From contig NZ_JASJNC010000001.1 in the NCBI RefSeq assembly GCF_030065545.1, positions 310,001 to 374,000 on the forward strand: a stretch of 64,000 nt of DNA. Direction: 5' to 3'. Shown here piece by piece: positions 9,538-18,451 of the stretch (position 1 is its first letter; each line of letters starts with the position of its first letter). Made by a program: the position numbers and the translations under genes. The notes under the pieces are model-generated. The model was not told where the DNA came from and made no database searches. It was given only the letters and a program-made list of their open reading frames with translations. The DNA is from Marinicella marina. Lineage in GTDB: Bacteria > Pseudomonadota > Gammaproteobacteria > Xanthomonadales > Marinicellaceae.

Positions 9538-10245
9538 ATGAACATAAAAAGAACCCTAATGATGACATCTTTACTTGCAGGATTTTCCCATGCCCATGCC
9601 AACGATTTAACCCAAATGGTAAAAATCAATGAAGGTCACTATGCCACTTTTGGTGATGATGGTCGAGTGATAGAACTGGCTACCAACGCCCATATGATGC
9701 AACAATTTGACCAAGAACTGACTGATGCTTATGTAGCAGATACCAAGGTTGCCATTGAGTCTGCCACCAAGAGCGGTTCTTTTTCAGACGCTTATTTATG
9801 TGGCTACCGTGCTGATCAAGACATCATCAACCAAGGACCTGTCATTGCCAACGGTAACATAACGCTTGATGGTCGTGCTCGTGTTTGGTTTCAACCAGGT
9901 CCATTTCCACCATCGCCTAATTTTGCCTACACTCGAGTGAAATCTAAACTCAAGAGCTTCTTCGCTGATGGTACTTTGGCTGAACGTGATTATCAAATTG
10001 ATCGTGACCCCAGTGCCAATGCCAATGCCATTTTCACCACTGACAGCACCAACCAAGTCTTGGCCAACTATTCATCATCTTTTGCTCAGGCTCAAGTCAG
10101 TCTCGCTGGCGTTGATCGCTTTACTTGGGTAGTCAGGTCAGAGTTTATTGTAGATAACCCAGTATCAGATGATGGCAGCGTGCCTCAAGATCAAGATTGT
10201 TACAATGCTTTTTCTGTCAGAGAATTCAATTCTGTAGACCTTTGA
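9538..10245 (+). CDS. Secreted hypothetical protein, 235 aa
   Basis: A signal peptide (KR, then hydrophobic core, cleavage expected after AHA at residue 21) follows a good AAAGGA ribosome-binding site. The mature protein is mixed strand and loop and contains two Cys (in LCGYRAD and DQDCYNAF) that could form a disulfide in the periplasm or outside the cell. I recognise no family. It is monocistronic: it diverges from the MATE operon and is followed by a strong terminator. Confidence 0.7.
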   Translation: MNIKRTLMMTSLLAGFSHAHANDLTQMVKINEGHYATFGDDGRVIELATNAHMMQQFDQELTDAYVADTKVAIESATKSGSFSDAYLCGYRADQDIINQGPVIANGNITLDGRARVWFQPGPFPPSPNFAYTRVKSKLKSFFADGTLAERDYQIDRDPSANANAIFTTDSTNQVLANYSSSFAQAQVSLAGVDRFTWVVRSEFIVDNPVSDDGSVPQDQDCYNAFSVREFNSVDL

Positions 10246-10292
10246 TTCTTATGGTTTAAAAAAACGTCCTAACGAAATAGAAATGAGAATGG

Positions 10293-10320
10293 CCCCTTGG
10301 TAAAATCCAAGGGGTTTTTT
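10293..10320 (+). terminator. Intrinsic terminator
   Basis: CCCCTTGG at 10293-10300 pairs with CCAAGGGG at 10307-10314 across a six-base loop, followed directly by six T. It ends the secreted-protein transcript. Confidence 0.9.
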
Positions 10321-10404
10321 GTTGGGCTGAAAATAAGGTTAAACACAGTGACAACAACTGAGAAATAATTGGGTCATTGACAAGACACCAGCAGGCCTGA
10401 ATTT

Positions 10405-10430
10405 TCAAAAAAACGCCACTTACGTGGCGC
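10405..10430 (-). terminator. Intrinsic terminator of the BaeSR-Spy-like operon
   Basis: On the minus strand GCGCCAC-GTAA-GTGGCG is followed by a run of seven T, about 25 bases beyond the stop of the Spy-like gene. Confidence 0.87.
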
Positions 10431-10452
10431 TTTATCAGCAACGAGTACGTTG

Positions 10453-10788
10453 TTATTCATCCCCATCATAATCAAAACGTTTGTGTTGGCGTGCTTTGCG
10501 CTTCAGTTGTTGGTGTTCTCTGCGCAACTTGGCGTGTTCAGCACGATGCGCCAATCGGGCCTCAACTTGTGCCAACTGTTCGGGGCTGAGGAATTCAGCC
10601 ATTTCAGTTTTTGCTTGGGCATGAATTTCATTTTTAGCCTCTTGCATGCGTAATTGAGTACGTGCTTTGACTTCTGCCATTTGCTCTTTTTGGCTGGCTG
10701 TTAGGTTCAACTTGTTTTCGCGGTCTTTGGGGCCTGCCATCACTTGGGCTGACATGATCATTAATAAAATAAGTGTGGTTGGTTTCAT
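10453..10788 (-). CDS. Spy/CpxP-like periplasmic protein
   Basis: The ATG at 10788-10786, preceded by AGGTGA, gives MKPTTLILLMIMSAQVMA with cleavage after VMA. The mature protein of about 93 residues is almost entirely helical and charged. It contains LNLTASQKEQMAEVKART and FLSPEQLAQVEAR, the paired LTxxQ-type motifs of Spy/CpxP periplasmic chaperones, and has a basic C-terminus. In enterobacteria Spy is a BaeR target that protects envelope proteins from aggregation. Position directly downstream of baeS-baeR homologues strongly suggests the same role here, built into the operon. The longer open frame to 10851 is unlikely because it has no ribosome-binding site and disrupts the signal peptide. 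Confidence 0.8.
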   Translation of the reverse strand: MKPTTLILLMIMSAQVMAGPKDRENKLNLTASQKEQMAEVKARTQLRMQEAKNEIHAQAKTEMAEFLSPEQLAQVEARLAHRAEHAKLRREHQQLKRKARQHKRFDYDGDE

Positions 10789-10886
10789 AATTTCACCTGT
10801 TGGTTTAAGTTGATATTCATTGTAATGATCAATGTTGCAAGCAATATGCAAACAATGTGAAACCGTTATGAGCGCACTGATTAAGT

Positions 10887-11555
10887 TTATTTATCGACAA
10901 ACTTATAGCCACAACCATAAACCGCCTGAATATACTCATGTGCATCAAGGCGTTTCAATTTTTGTCTGATTTTTTTGATGTGGCTGTCAATGGTGCGGTC
11001 TGAAACGATGCGACCATCGGTATAAACCGCATCCATCAGTTGCTCTCGGTTAAAAATCCGATTGGGCTGGGTACTGAGTTTTTGTAACAACCTGAACTCA
11101 ACCGCCGTCAGGTTCAAAGCCGCATGGTCATCAGAGACCATGAGCTGGCGTTCATCCATAGTCAGGCTTTGTGATGCTTTTGGATCGGTATTTTTATTTC
11201 GCAGTTGTACTTTGACTCGGGCCACCAACTCCCTGGGGCTATAAGGCTTACAGACATAATCGTTGGCGCCGATTTCTAAACCTATGATGCGATCTATTTC
11301 CTCAACTTTAGCCGTGGTCATGATGATTGGCACACCGCTGAATAGCCGTATTTCCTTACAAATTTCAATGCCATTTTTGGCTGGCAACATCAGATCTAAT
11401 AAAACCACATCCACGGCATTGTTCTTGATGAACGCCGCCACTGCCTCACCGCTGTGATTGATGCTGGCTTCGATACCTTCTCGGTGCAAATAATCACGCA
11501 TCAGTTCAGCCAAGTTGACCTCATCTTCAACAATCAATACATGATTTTCAGGCAT
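10887..11555 (-). CDS. baeR: Response regulator, OmpR/PhoB family, BaeR-like
   Basis: The 222-residue protein has a receiver domain (acidic pair E10-D11, phospho-acceptor D54 in LLDLMLP, Lys in CKPYSPREL) and a winged-helix DNA-binding domain (residues 125-220, with SDRTIDSHIKKIRQKL as recognition region and AVYGCGYKF as the wing). Many segments, for example KVEEIDRIIGLEIGANDY, follow E. coli BaeR closely. BaeR controls envelope-stress and efflux genes including spy. The start overlaps the end of the sensor-kinase gene by eight bases. The Spy-like gene follows 98 bases downstream of the stop. Confidence 0.92.
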   Translation of the reverse strand: MPENHVLIVEDEVNLAELMRDYLHREGIEASINHSGEAVAAFIKNNAVDVVLLDLMLPAKNGIEICKEIRLFSGVPIIMTTAKVEEIDRIIGLEIGANDYVCKPYSPRELVARVKVQLRNKNTDPKASQSLTMDERQLMVSDDHAALNLTAVEFRLLQKLSTQPNRIFNREQLMDAVYTDGRIVSDRTIDSHIKKIRQKLKRLDAHEYIQAVYGCGYKFVDK

Positions 11556-12978
11556 GTTGCGGCAACCTCACCGTCATACACACACCACCCATCTCTGACT
11601 CACTGGCAACAATGCTGCCTCCATGTGCATCAACAATGTTTTTTACGATGGCCAAACCCAAGCCAGAACCTCCGGTTTGTTTGTTGCGAGAGGCCTCATT
11701 GCGGTACAAACGATCAAACATTTGTGCCATTTCATGTGGCAATAAGCCAGGTTCACTGTCGGCTATTGTTATGACATATTCATCAGATCCTTTACCTACA
11801 CTGAAACACAGCTCTATTTCACCACCTGGGTTGGTATATGTAATGGCGTTGGTGAGTAAGTTGGTAAACAGTTGTTGTAAGCGCGCCCCATCACCCATGA
11901 CATGGGCGCTCGAATCAATGGCCTCCATATTTGTTTTTATGCTGATATGCTTGTCAGCAGCTGGCAATGATAAGGCTGCCACAACCGACTGAATGATGGG
12001 TTTAATCGCTGTGGCTTGCATTTGGTATTGCATGCTGCCCAAGTCAGCAACACTGAGTTGGTGTAAATCTTGAATCAACCGGCCCAGTGAGGTCACTTGT
12101 TGGTGCAACAAGTTAAGATTTTTGTCATCCGCTTGGTGGATGCCATCTTGGATCGCTTCGATTTGCGCCTGTAACACCGCGACGGGTGTACGCAGTTCGT
12201 GCGCAATGTCAGCCATCATTTTCTTTTGTACATCGGCATTAGATTGCAGGGTGCTGGTCAATAAATTAAAGTTTTTACCCAATTGTCCCAGTTCATCATT
12301 GCGACGAATAGCCGCTCTGGCCGAATAGTCTCCTGCCGCTGCTTCCTTGGTGGCGGTAATCAACTGTAATATGGGTTTTGAAAAATATTTAGATATGGGC
12401 ACAGAGGCCACCACCACCAAAATCAAAACCAAAGCGCCCAACAACCAAATGTGTTGGCCAATGTTGTTCGCAAAAGTGGCTGCGGCCGCTTGTCTGTTTT
12501 GCTTGTTTTTTTGGGTTATTAAATAGCCCACCACTTGTTTGTCAAAAAACAGCGGTGTTTCTAAATAGGGCAGGTTGTTATTGACCTTAACACCGACCAC
12601 CAATTGTTTCTCTGCGTCCAACAATACAAACTTTGATGCCAAGCGTGCCAAACGGTCGCGTTCCCGTTGATCGGGTATTTTTACTCCTTTAAAGCGCCTG
12701 TTGCTGTTGACAAAGCTGACTTCTCTCGCTGCTTGCCTGATTACCCTTTTCCACAAGCCATTGTTGTCTTGTAACTCTGCAAAATTTTGGCGCTTTTTGT
12801 AATGGTTTTGCAGCGTTTCTACCACTTGCTGAACCAAGTTGTCATCCAAACTTTGTTTGTACAGCCTGAACTCACGATCAACCCCTTGGCGCAAAGCCAA
12901 AGACAACACCAAAACCAATGCCACCGTTAACAACAGCAGCATGGTGAAGACTTTGATTTGGATAGAGTGAAAGTTCAT
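11548..12978 (-). CDS. baeS: Sensor histidine kinase, BaeS-like
   Basis: The 476-residue inner-membrane kinase has two membrane segments (about residues 8-29 and 172-194) enclosing a periplasmic sensor domain of about 140 residues. A HAMP domain (195-248) and a HisKA domain follow, with H260 in DIAHELRTPVAVLQAQIEAI and QDGI next to it as in BaeS. The HATPase_c domain shows an N box (LFTNLLTNAITYT) and G boxes (GGSGLGLAIV). It phosphorylates the adjacent BaeR-like regulator. It is the first gene of the operon, which is kinase-first rather than regulator-first, also as in enterobacterial baeSR. Confidence 0.92.
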   Translation of the reverse strand: MNFHSIQIKVFTMLLLLTVALVLVLSLALRQGVDREFRLYKQSLDDNLVQQVVETLQNHYKKRQNFAELQDNNGLWKRVIRQAAREVSFVNSNRRFKGVKIPDQRERDRLARLASKFVLLDAEKQLVVGVKVNNNLPYLETPLFFDKQVVGYLITQKNKQNRQAAAATFANNIGQHIWLLGALVLILVVVASVPISKYFSKPILQLITATKEAAAGDYSARAAIRRNDELGQLGKNFNLLTSTLQSNADVQKKMMADIAHELRTPVAVLQAQIEAIQDGIHQADDKNLNLLHQQVTSLGRLIQDLHQLSVADLGSMQYQMQATAIKPIIQSVVAALSLPAADKHISIKTNMEAIDSSAHVMGDGARLQQLFTNLLTNAITYTNPGGEIELCFSVGKGSDEYVITIADSEPGLLPHEMAQMFDRLYRNEASRNKQTGGSGLGLAIVKNIVDAHGGSIVASESEMGGVCMTVRLPQHA

Positions 12979-13046
12979 CAGAGCATGATGTCACAAAATT
13001 GTGCAAGAAAAAAGGAAACTGAACGGCATTTACAGGTTGATTAAAA

Positions 13047-13062
13047 GCAGTTTTAACTGCGG
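13047..13062 (-). terminator. Possible weak terminator between mnmE and baeS
   Basis: GCAGTT and AACTGC form a short hairpin at 13047-13060. On the minus strand it is followed by TTTTAA. The plus strand has a longer T run after it. A bidirectional, weak signal at best. Confidence 0.4.
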
Positions 13063-13088
13063 TTTTTTCTGTAAATTTTGAAGCGGTG

Positions 13089-14423
13089 TTATTTTCCGAT
13101 GCAAAAACTGGAGAAAATTTCACCCAATAAATCATCAGAAGAAAAATCACCGGTGATTTCATTCAAGGCGTTTTGGGCCAATCGCAACTCTTCGGCTGAC
13201 AACTCGCCTTGGTTGTGTGCCAATTGTTGTTCAGCGGCATCAATGTGGGCTTGGGTCAGTTTTAATTGTTCGATGTGCCTGACGCGGGCGGTGAAACTGT
13301 TTTCATTCAAGCCGCCAGAAGTCACTCTATCGACAATGGTTTGCCGCAGTGCGTCAATGCCTGTCTGCGCTTTGGCCGACACCACCAGTGCTTGAGCTGA
13401 CAAAGGATGGTCTTGGCTCAGCAAGTCTGACTTATTGATGACGGTGATGTGGTTGTCCTCATCATCATTGACTGCATCATTGACTGCTATTGGGCTGTCA
13501 TCACTGCCATCTATCACATGCAACACCACATCGGCTTGTTGTTTCATTTTCAAAGCACGCTCAATGCCTTGTTGTTCGATTGGGTTGTCAGTTTCATGAA
13601 TCCCAGCGGTGTCTATCAAGCGCACCGGAATGCCAGCAATCACCACATCTTCTTTGATCACGTCACGGGTGGTGCCGGCCACCTCTGAAATGATCGCTGT
13701 ATCCTCTTCAGTCAAACAGTTCAATAAGGATGATTTTCCAGCGTTGGGTTTACCAATGATAGCAATGCTGATGCCTTGGTTCAGTACCACTCCGGTTTGG
13801 GTTTTGGCCAAGGTGGCTTGCATGGTTTGGTTCAGCTTGGACAGCTGTTGTTTTAAGCGGCTGTCTGATAAAAAATCAATCTCTTCTTCCGGAAAGTCTA
13901 TCGCTGACTCAACCCAGACTCGGGTCTCAATCAATAATGTCAAAATGTCATTGATGTGTGCTGAAAACGTGCCTTGTAACGAACGTTGCGAGGCCAATAC
14001 AGCTTGTTCCGAACCGCTGGCAATCACATCAGCAATGGCTTCGGCTTGCACCAAATCTATCTTTTCATTCAGGTATGCGCGCTCAGAAAACTCACCGGGT
14101 CTGGCCATGCGTGCACCGAGACTGATGACTTCCTTAAGTACCATGTTCATCACCACATGACCACCATGGCCTTGGAGTTCAACCACATCCTCCCCGGTAA
14201 ACGATGCTGGGCCTTGAAAAAACAACACAAGACCTGAGTCAATGGTTTGATCTTGTTGGTTTTTGAATGTTGCGAAGTGTGCGTGGCGGACCTTGAGGTC
14301 TGCTAATTGGCTGATGCGCAAAGCGATGGTTTTGGCATCAAAACCTGAAATGCGGATGATGCCGACACCACCGGTACCAGGCGGCGATGCAATGGCAGCG
14401 ATGGTGTCGGCGGTGTGGGTCAT
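13089..14423 (-). CDS. mnmE: tRNA modification GTPase MnmE (TrmE)
   Basis: MnmE, with MnmG, installs the aminomethyl-type modification on wobble uridine 34 of several tRNAs. The 444-residue protein has the N-terminal folate-binding domain (TIAAIASPPGTGGVGIIRISG), a helical region, and an inserted GTPase domain with Walker A GKPNAGKSS near residue 223, DTAG near 270 and NKSD near 335. It ends in the invariant C-terminal CIGK. Length is slightly below the E. coli 454. It lies 15 bases after yidC in the conserved rpmH-rnpA-yidC-mnmE order that flanks many proteobacterial origins. Confidence 0.97.
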   Translation of the reverse strand: MTHTADTIAAIASPPGTGGVGIIRISGFDAKTIALRISQLADLKVRHAHFATFKNQQDQTIDSGLVLFFQGPASFTGEDVVELQGHGGHVVMNMVLKEVISLGARMARPGEFSERAYLNEKIDLVQAEAIADVIASGSEQAVLASQRSLQGTFSAHINDILTLLIETRVWVESAIDFPEEEIDFLSDSRLKQQLSKLNQTMQATLAKTQTGVVLNQGISIAIIGKPNAGKSSLLNCLTEEDTAIISEVAGTTRDVIKEDVVIAGIPVRLIDTAGIHETDNPIEQQGIERALKMKQQADVVLHVIDGSDDSPIAVNDAVNDDEDNHITVINKSDLLSQDHPLSAQALVVSAKAQTGIDALRQTIVDRVTSGGLNENSFTARVRHIEQLKLTQAHIDAAEQQLAHNQGELSAEELRLAQNALNEITGDFSSDDLLGEIFSSFCIGK

Positions 14424-14438
14424 GTTTGTACTTGTTAC

Positions 14439-16154
14439 TTAGCTACTGACAGGTTTTTTGTTGTCATCTTGTGCTTCGATGCGTTTGGTAATCACCCACT
14501 GTTGTGCCAATGACAACACCGAGTTAACCGCCCAATAAAGCACCAGTCCTGACTGGAAGAAAGCAAACATGATTGAAAACACAATCGGCATTGCTTTCAT
14601 GATCTTGGCCTGCATTGGATCCATGCCTGGAGTAGGTGACAAGCGTTGTGTCATGATCATCGCCGCAGCATTGATCGCTGGCAAGATGAAATATGGATCT
14701 GGTGATGACAAATCTTGTAACCAAAGAATAAACGGCGCTTGGCGCAGTTCAACAGATTCTAGCAGCACCCAGTAAAGCGCGATGAAGACAGGTATTTGTA
14801 TTAATATAGGTAAACAACCACCTAAGGGGTTAACCTTTTCTTTCTGGTACAAGCCCATCATTTCTTGATTGAACTTCTGTTTGTCGTCTTTATAACGTTC
14901 TTTCAGCACAGTGATGCGTGGTTGTAGTTGGCGCATCCTGGCCATTGATTTGTACTGTGCTTCTGATAATTTAAAGAACAACAATTTAATCAAAACCGTT
15001 AATAATACAATTGCCCAGCCCCAGTTACCCACCACACTGTGGATTTTCTCAAGCACCCAAAACAGGGGTTTGGAGATGGCGGTAAAAACACCATAATCAA
15101 CGGTTAAATCTAAACCCTTGGCGATTTGTGGCAATTCTTTTTGTAATTTGGGGCCCACATACCAAGTGGATTCGAATGCAGTTGTGGCACCGGCATTGAC
15201 TGCTTTGTTGTTGGTAACTATTTGGGCCAGGTAAGGGTGCGTGTTATTGGGTCGGTATTTGGTCAACAATTGTGCTTGGTTGGTACTGGGTATCACACCA
15301 GCAAAGAAATAGTGTTGTACCATCGCCACCCAAGCATCTTGGCCCAGGTTGATGTTCATCACACCTTCTTGAATTTCATCAAAATCTCGGGTTTCATAAC
15401 CTTCTTCACTGTCAAAAAATCCGACACCTTTGAAAGAATACTTACCGGCATCAGTGAATGAAGGATCATTACCTAACCAAGGGTTGTTTCTCATTAACTG
15501 TTGGTATTCTGAAACGTTCCAGTTTTCACCGGTGTTATTAGTCAACGTCTGAGTGACCTTGATGGCGTAACTGTTGGGGTCAATTTCATACCTTTTAACT
15601 AAGGTACCCTCTGGTTTTTGGTGGGTAAATTCGATGCTGGTTACGGTGTCGTTGATTTGTACAGAAGGGGTGTTGGTTTGGTACACATCGTTGTGAGTAA
15701 AGTTCACGCCTTGAGTTACCAAGCCTGCATCCATTTTGAACTTGTTATTTCTGTGATCCATCAGTACCACATGTACCGCTTCATTGGCTTTCTTCAGTGG
15801 GTATTTTTTAAGCTCTGCATAGACCAATGCCGCCCCTTTAGCCGCAAACTCCAATTTTAATAAAGGTGTTTCAACTTCAGCTATCACTTTTGTCGCTGAA
15901 CCACCTGCCTGCACAGCTGGTAGATCACTGTCAGTGATTGCGTTGTTATTCAGTGGCTGTGGGATGTCTTCATTGGTTGGGCTGGTTGCACTGGGAACAT
16001 CATCAACCAACGAGTCCATGTTAGGTGTGGTAATTGTTTGGCTGCTTACTGCATCATTACTTACCGTTTTTGGTCCGTAGTCTTTTTGCCATTCGGTATA
16101 AAGAATAAAACCCAAAAACATCAGAATAATTAAATATAAGTTCTTGTTGTTCAT
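14439..16154 (-). CDS. yidC: Membrane protein insertase YidC
   Basis: The 571-residue protein has an N-terminal membrane anchor (residues 5-18), a large periplasmic P1 domain (about 60-345), and then five membrane helices with the conserved core. That core shows the cytoplasmic QYKSMARMRQLQPRI loop carrying the Arg that binds substrates, NPLGGCLPILIQIPVFIALYW, and the C-terminal LYWAVNSVLSLAQQW. YidC inserts and folds inner-membrane proteins alone or with SecYEG. Its ATG shares one base with the rnpA stop, so the two genes are translationally coupled. The yidD gene that usually sits between them is absent. Confidence 0.97.
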   Translation of the reverse strand: MNNKNLYLIILMFLGFILYTEWQKDYGPKTVSNDAVSSQTITTPNMDSLVDDVPSATSPTNEDIPQPLNNNAITDSDLPAVQAGGSATKVIAEVETPLLKLEFAAKGAALVYAELKKYPLKKANEAVHVVLMDHRNNKFKMDAGLVTQGVNFTHNDVYQTNTPSVQINDTVTSIEFTHQKPEGTLVKRYEIDPNSYAIKVTQTLTNNTGENWNVSEYQQLMRNNPWLGNDPSFTDAGKYSFKGVGFFDSEEGYETRDFDEIQEGVMNINLGQDAWVAMVQHYFFAGVIPSTNQAQLLTKYRPNNTHPYLAQIVTNNKAVNAGATTAFESTWYVGPKLQKELPQIAKGLDLTVDYGVFTAISKPLFWVLEKIHSVVGNWGWAIVLLTVLIKLLFFKLSEAQYKSMARMRQLQPRITVLKERYKDDKQKFNQEMMGLYQKEKVNPLGGCLPILIQIPVFIALYWVLLESVELRQAPFILWLQDLSSPDPYFILPAINAAAMIMTQRLSPTPGMDPMQAKIMKAMPIVFSIMFAFFQSGLVLYWAVNSVLSLAQQWVITKRIEAQDDNKKPVSS

Positions 16155-16495
16155 TATTTTTTCTCAGTTTGTGACCACAGTTGGTTTAAAAAGGCCAACA
16201 ATTCAGTATTGGTATATCGTGCGGAGCCTGGTTTTGCCATGATGACATATTCGGCGGTATTTAGATTTTGCTTGGTTCGAAATGATTCTCTGATCAAGCG
16301 TTTGATTCGGTTTCTTTGAACAGCCGTTTTGTGCACTTTCTTCGAAACCACCATACCCATTTTACTGGATGTGGTATTGTCATTGAAGTGAATCAAAAGG
16401 GTAAAGGCCCGATTATGTATTCTTTTTGACTTACTAAAAACCCGACTGTAATCGAGTCGGGTTAATAATCTTTTGCCTTTCGGGAATTGTTCCAA
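16154..16495 (-). CDS. rnpA: Ribonuclease P protein component
   Basis: This small basic protein (113 residues) assists the RNA subunit of RNase P in removing 5' leaders from pre-tRNAs. The family motif appears as VQRNRIKRLIRESFR near residues 58-72, with RLLTRLDYSRVF at the N-terminus. It follows rpmH by 37 bases and runs directly into yidC. Confidence 0.95.
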   Translation of the reverse strand: MEQFPKGKRLLTRLDYSRVFSKSKRIHNRAFTLLIHFNDNTTSSKMGMVVSKKVHKTAVQRNRIKRLIRESFRTKQNLNTAEYVIMAKPGSARYTNTELLAFLNQLWSQTEKK

Positions 16496-16532
16496 GACAC
16501 ACCTGAAGGCTAAATATCAATCAGTCTGTGAG

Positions 16533-16667
16533 TTAAGCAGCCAGTCTTTTTCTGCCCTTGGCACGTCTTGCATTGATGACAGCACGACCACCAGCAGTTT
16601 TCATACGAGCTCTGAAACCGTGGGTTCTGGCTCTTTTTAAGTTACTTGGTTGAAATGTTCTTTTCAT
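16533..16667 (-). CDS. rpmH: 50S ribosomal protein L34
   Basis: The 44-residue highly basic protein starts [18 protein letters not shown] and ends KGRKRLAA, unmistakably L34. The ATG at 16667-16665 is preceded by AGGTAGAG. It is the first gene of the leftward rpmH-rnpA-yidC-mnmE operon. The gene is too short for a 60-codon cut-off. Confidence 0.97.
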   Translation of the reverse strand: MKRTFQPSNLKRARTHGFRARMKTAGGRAVINARRAKGRKRLAA

Positions 16668-16977
16668 GATTCTCTACCTGTTAAATATATCGCTTTGGAC
16701 ATGCTTACAGCACGCCGCTAAAAAGGCCGTGCATCATACTGTTTTTTTGGGTTTTTTTCAAGTGTTTTTTGAATTGTCCCGATTTCCCTGGCTGTTAATA
16801 GATATTGTCAATCAATTGGTGTATCAATGGGTGTGGTATTAAGTGCTTTCAAAGAGACTCATACACACACTTAGATGTGGGTTTTAGAATGATTATTTGC
16901 TATACTGATGCGTTCGTTTGAAACCTTTAAACACGACTCGGTGGCGTCACCGCCTGTTGGACATAAAATTAGAAACC
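16668..16977. other. rpmH-dnaA intergenic region
   Basis: About 310 bases separate the divergent rpmH and dnaA genes. The region holds the rpmH leader, T-rich tracts at 16740-16770, a candidate dnaA promoter near 16898-16906, and a short palindrome GGTGGCGTCACC at 16940-16951 inside the dnaA leader. I see no consensus DnaA box here. The frame is open back to a TTG at 16918, but family alignment favours the later ATG. Confidence 0.5.
16898..16906 (+). promoter_or_regulatory. Candidate extended -10 promoter of dnaA
   Basis: TGC followed by TATACT (16901-16906) matches an extended -10 element. No good -35 is visible at the normal distance. It would start transcription near 16913, leaving a leader of about 65 bases. 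Confidence 0.4.
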
Positions 16978-18279
16978 ATGTGGGAACATTGTCTTAAAAG
17001 ACTGGAAGCAGAAATACCGAAAGACGATATTTTATTGTGGATTAGGCCGCTTGAAGTTAATGTCACCCAACAGCAAGTTAACTTATTTGCTGCCAATGAT
17101 GTTGTTCTTAATAAAGTCAAAACACAATATTACAAATTAATTCAAGCTGCCATCAAGGAAGTTTTTGGCGATGCGTTTGATGCCAGTTTATTGCTACAAA
17201 AATCATCTGCAACACATGCCACTGAAGCATTTGATGCGGTTGAAACCAAAATCAATATTCCTTCGAACCTTGACAGCCGTTTCACTTTTGACAGTTTTAT
17301 CGAAGGCCGATCAAACACCATTGCTTTGGCAGCCGCTTTACAAACAGCACAAACTCCAAATCCAGAATTCAATCCTTTGTTGCTTTATGGCAGCACCGGT
17401 TTGGGTAAAACCCATTTGATGCATGCCATTGGCAACGAAATCACCCAACAAAACCCAGATGAGGTGGTGTGTTATTTACATTCCGAAATATATGTTAACG
17501 AGATGGTTAAGGCCATTCAACAAAAATCAATGGAAGGGTTTAAACACAAATACCGATCTGTTACCACCTTGCTGATAGATGATATTCAGTTTTTTGCGCG
17601 CAAAGAACGTACCCAAGAAGAGTTTTTTCACACCTTTAACTATTTGCTTGAAGGGCAAAAACGGGTCATCATCACTTGTGATCGATACCCCAAAGAAGTT
17701 TCGGGCCTAGAATCTCGTCTGAAATCACGTTTGGGTTGGGGCATTGTGGTGCCGATTGATCCACCCGATTACGAAACCAGAGTGGCTATATTGAAAGAAA
17801 AATCATTACAGTTTGGTTTTTCAATACCGGATGATGTGGCTTTTTATATTGCTAAACAACTCAACTCTAATATCCGTGAACTAGAGGGTGCTTTGAGTAC
17901 TTTGAAAGCCAATGCGTTTTTTACTGGCAAAAGCATAGATTTGGCATATACCAAACAGATTTTAAAAGAATTGTTTAAGGTCAATCACCAAATAGTTTCT
18001 GTAGAAAATATCCAAAAGACCACCGCACAATATTACAATGTGAAATTATCTGAACTATTAGGTAAGAGCAGGAAACGCTCGATTGTACGACCCAGACAAT
18101 TGGCCATGTATTTAGCCAAAGAACTAACAGACAAAAGTTACCCTGAAATTGGTGAGCTTTTTGGTGGCAGAGATCACACCACGGTACTTCATGCGTACCG
18201 TAAGTTCACCGAGTTATTGACAGAAAACAGTGATCTTGATGAAGACAGACAGAAGATTGTGAATAAACTGACTGAATAG
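16978..18279 (+). CDS. dnaA: Chromosomal replication initiator DnaA
   Basis: DnaA binds DnaA boxes, melts the origin and loads DnaB. The protein (433 residues from the ATG at 16978) starts MWEHCLKRLEAEIP, matching the usual N-terminal domain I. The AAA+ domain shows GSTGLGKTH near residue 140, Walker B LLIDDIQFF and sensor-2 SNIRELEGAL. Domain IV ends with the DnaA signature LAKELTDKSYPEIGELFGGRDHTTV. A TTG-initiated extension of 20 residues is possible but has no family support. The ribosome-binding site is poor, which may limit translation. Two DnaA boxes lie just downstream of the gene. Confidence 0.96.
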   Translation: MWEHCLKRLEAEIPKDDILLWIRPLEVNVTQQQVNLFAANDVVLNKVKTQYYKLIQAAIKEVFGDAFDASLLLQKSSATHATEAFDAVETKINIPSNLDSRFTFDSFIEGRSNTIALAAALQTAQTPNPEFNPLLLYGSTGLGKTHLMHAIGNEITQQNPDEVVCYLHSEIYVNEMVKAIQQKSMEGFKHKYRSVTTLLIDDIQFFARKERTQEEFFHTFNYLLEGQKRVIITCDRYPKEVSGLESRLKSRLGWGIVVPIDPPDYETRVAILKEKSLQFGFSIPDDVAFYIAKQLNSNIRELEGALSTLKANAFFTGKSIDLAYTKQILKELFKVNHQIVSVENIQKTTAQYYNVKLSELLGKSRKRSIVRPRQLAMYLAKELTDKSYPEIGELFGGRDHTTVLHAYRKFTELLTENSDLDEDRQKIVNKLTE

Positions 18280-18451
18280 TTGTGTAAAGCCTGTGGATAA
18301 GTTGTGAACAATAAATAACTTGTTATTCATCAACAAGTTATCCACAGGTTAAAAGTTGTTTTTATTTTATATAAAACATTTAAAAACAATAACTTACACA
18401 GTTATCAAACAACTTATTCAATACTATAATTACTATTTTATATATAATATT
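18280..18451. other. oriC: Putative chromosomal origin of replication (oriC)
   Basis: The dnaA-dnaN gap holds two perfect DnaA boxes in opposite orientation: TGTGGATAA at 18292-18300 and TTATCCACA at 18338-18346. A perfect 10-bp inverted repeat (18315-18324 with 18332-18341) overlaps the second box. Next comes an almost pure A/T tract at about 18411-18451, suited to unwinding. Flanking genes diverge in the classical origin layout. The number of boxes is low compared with E. coli; weaker sites such as TGTGAACAA at 18304-18312 may contribute. Confidence 0.75.

Noticed and set aside
16918-16977. TTG-initiated N-terminal extension of dnaA
   Set aside because: The ATG at 16978 aligns with the usual DnaA N-terminus; the extension is basic and unlike domain I.
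18356-18451. Extended dnaN frame
   Set aside because: It would translate the A/T-rich origin tract; the ATG at 18452 gives the exact usual clamp length.
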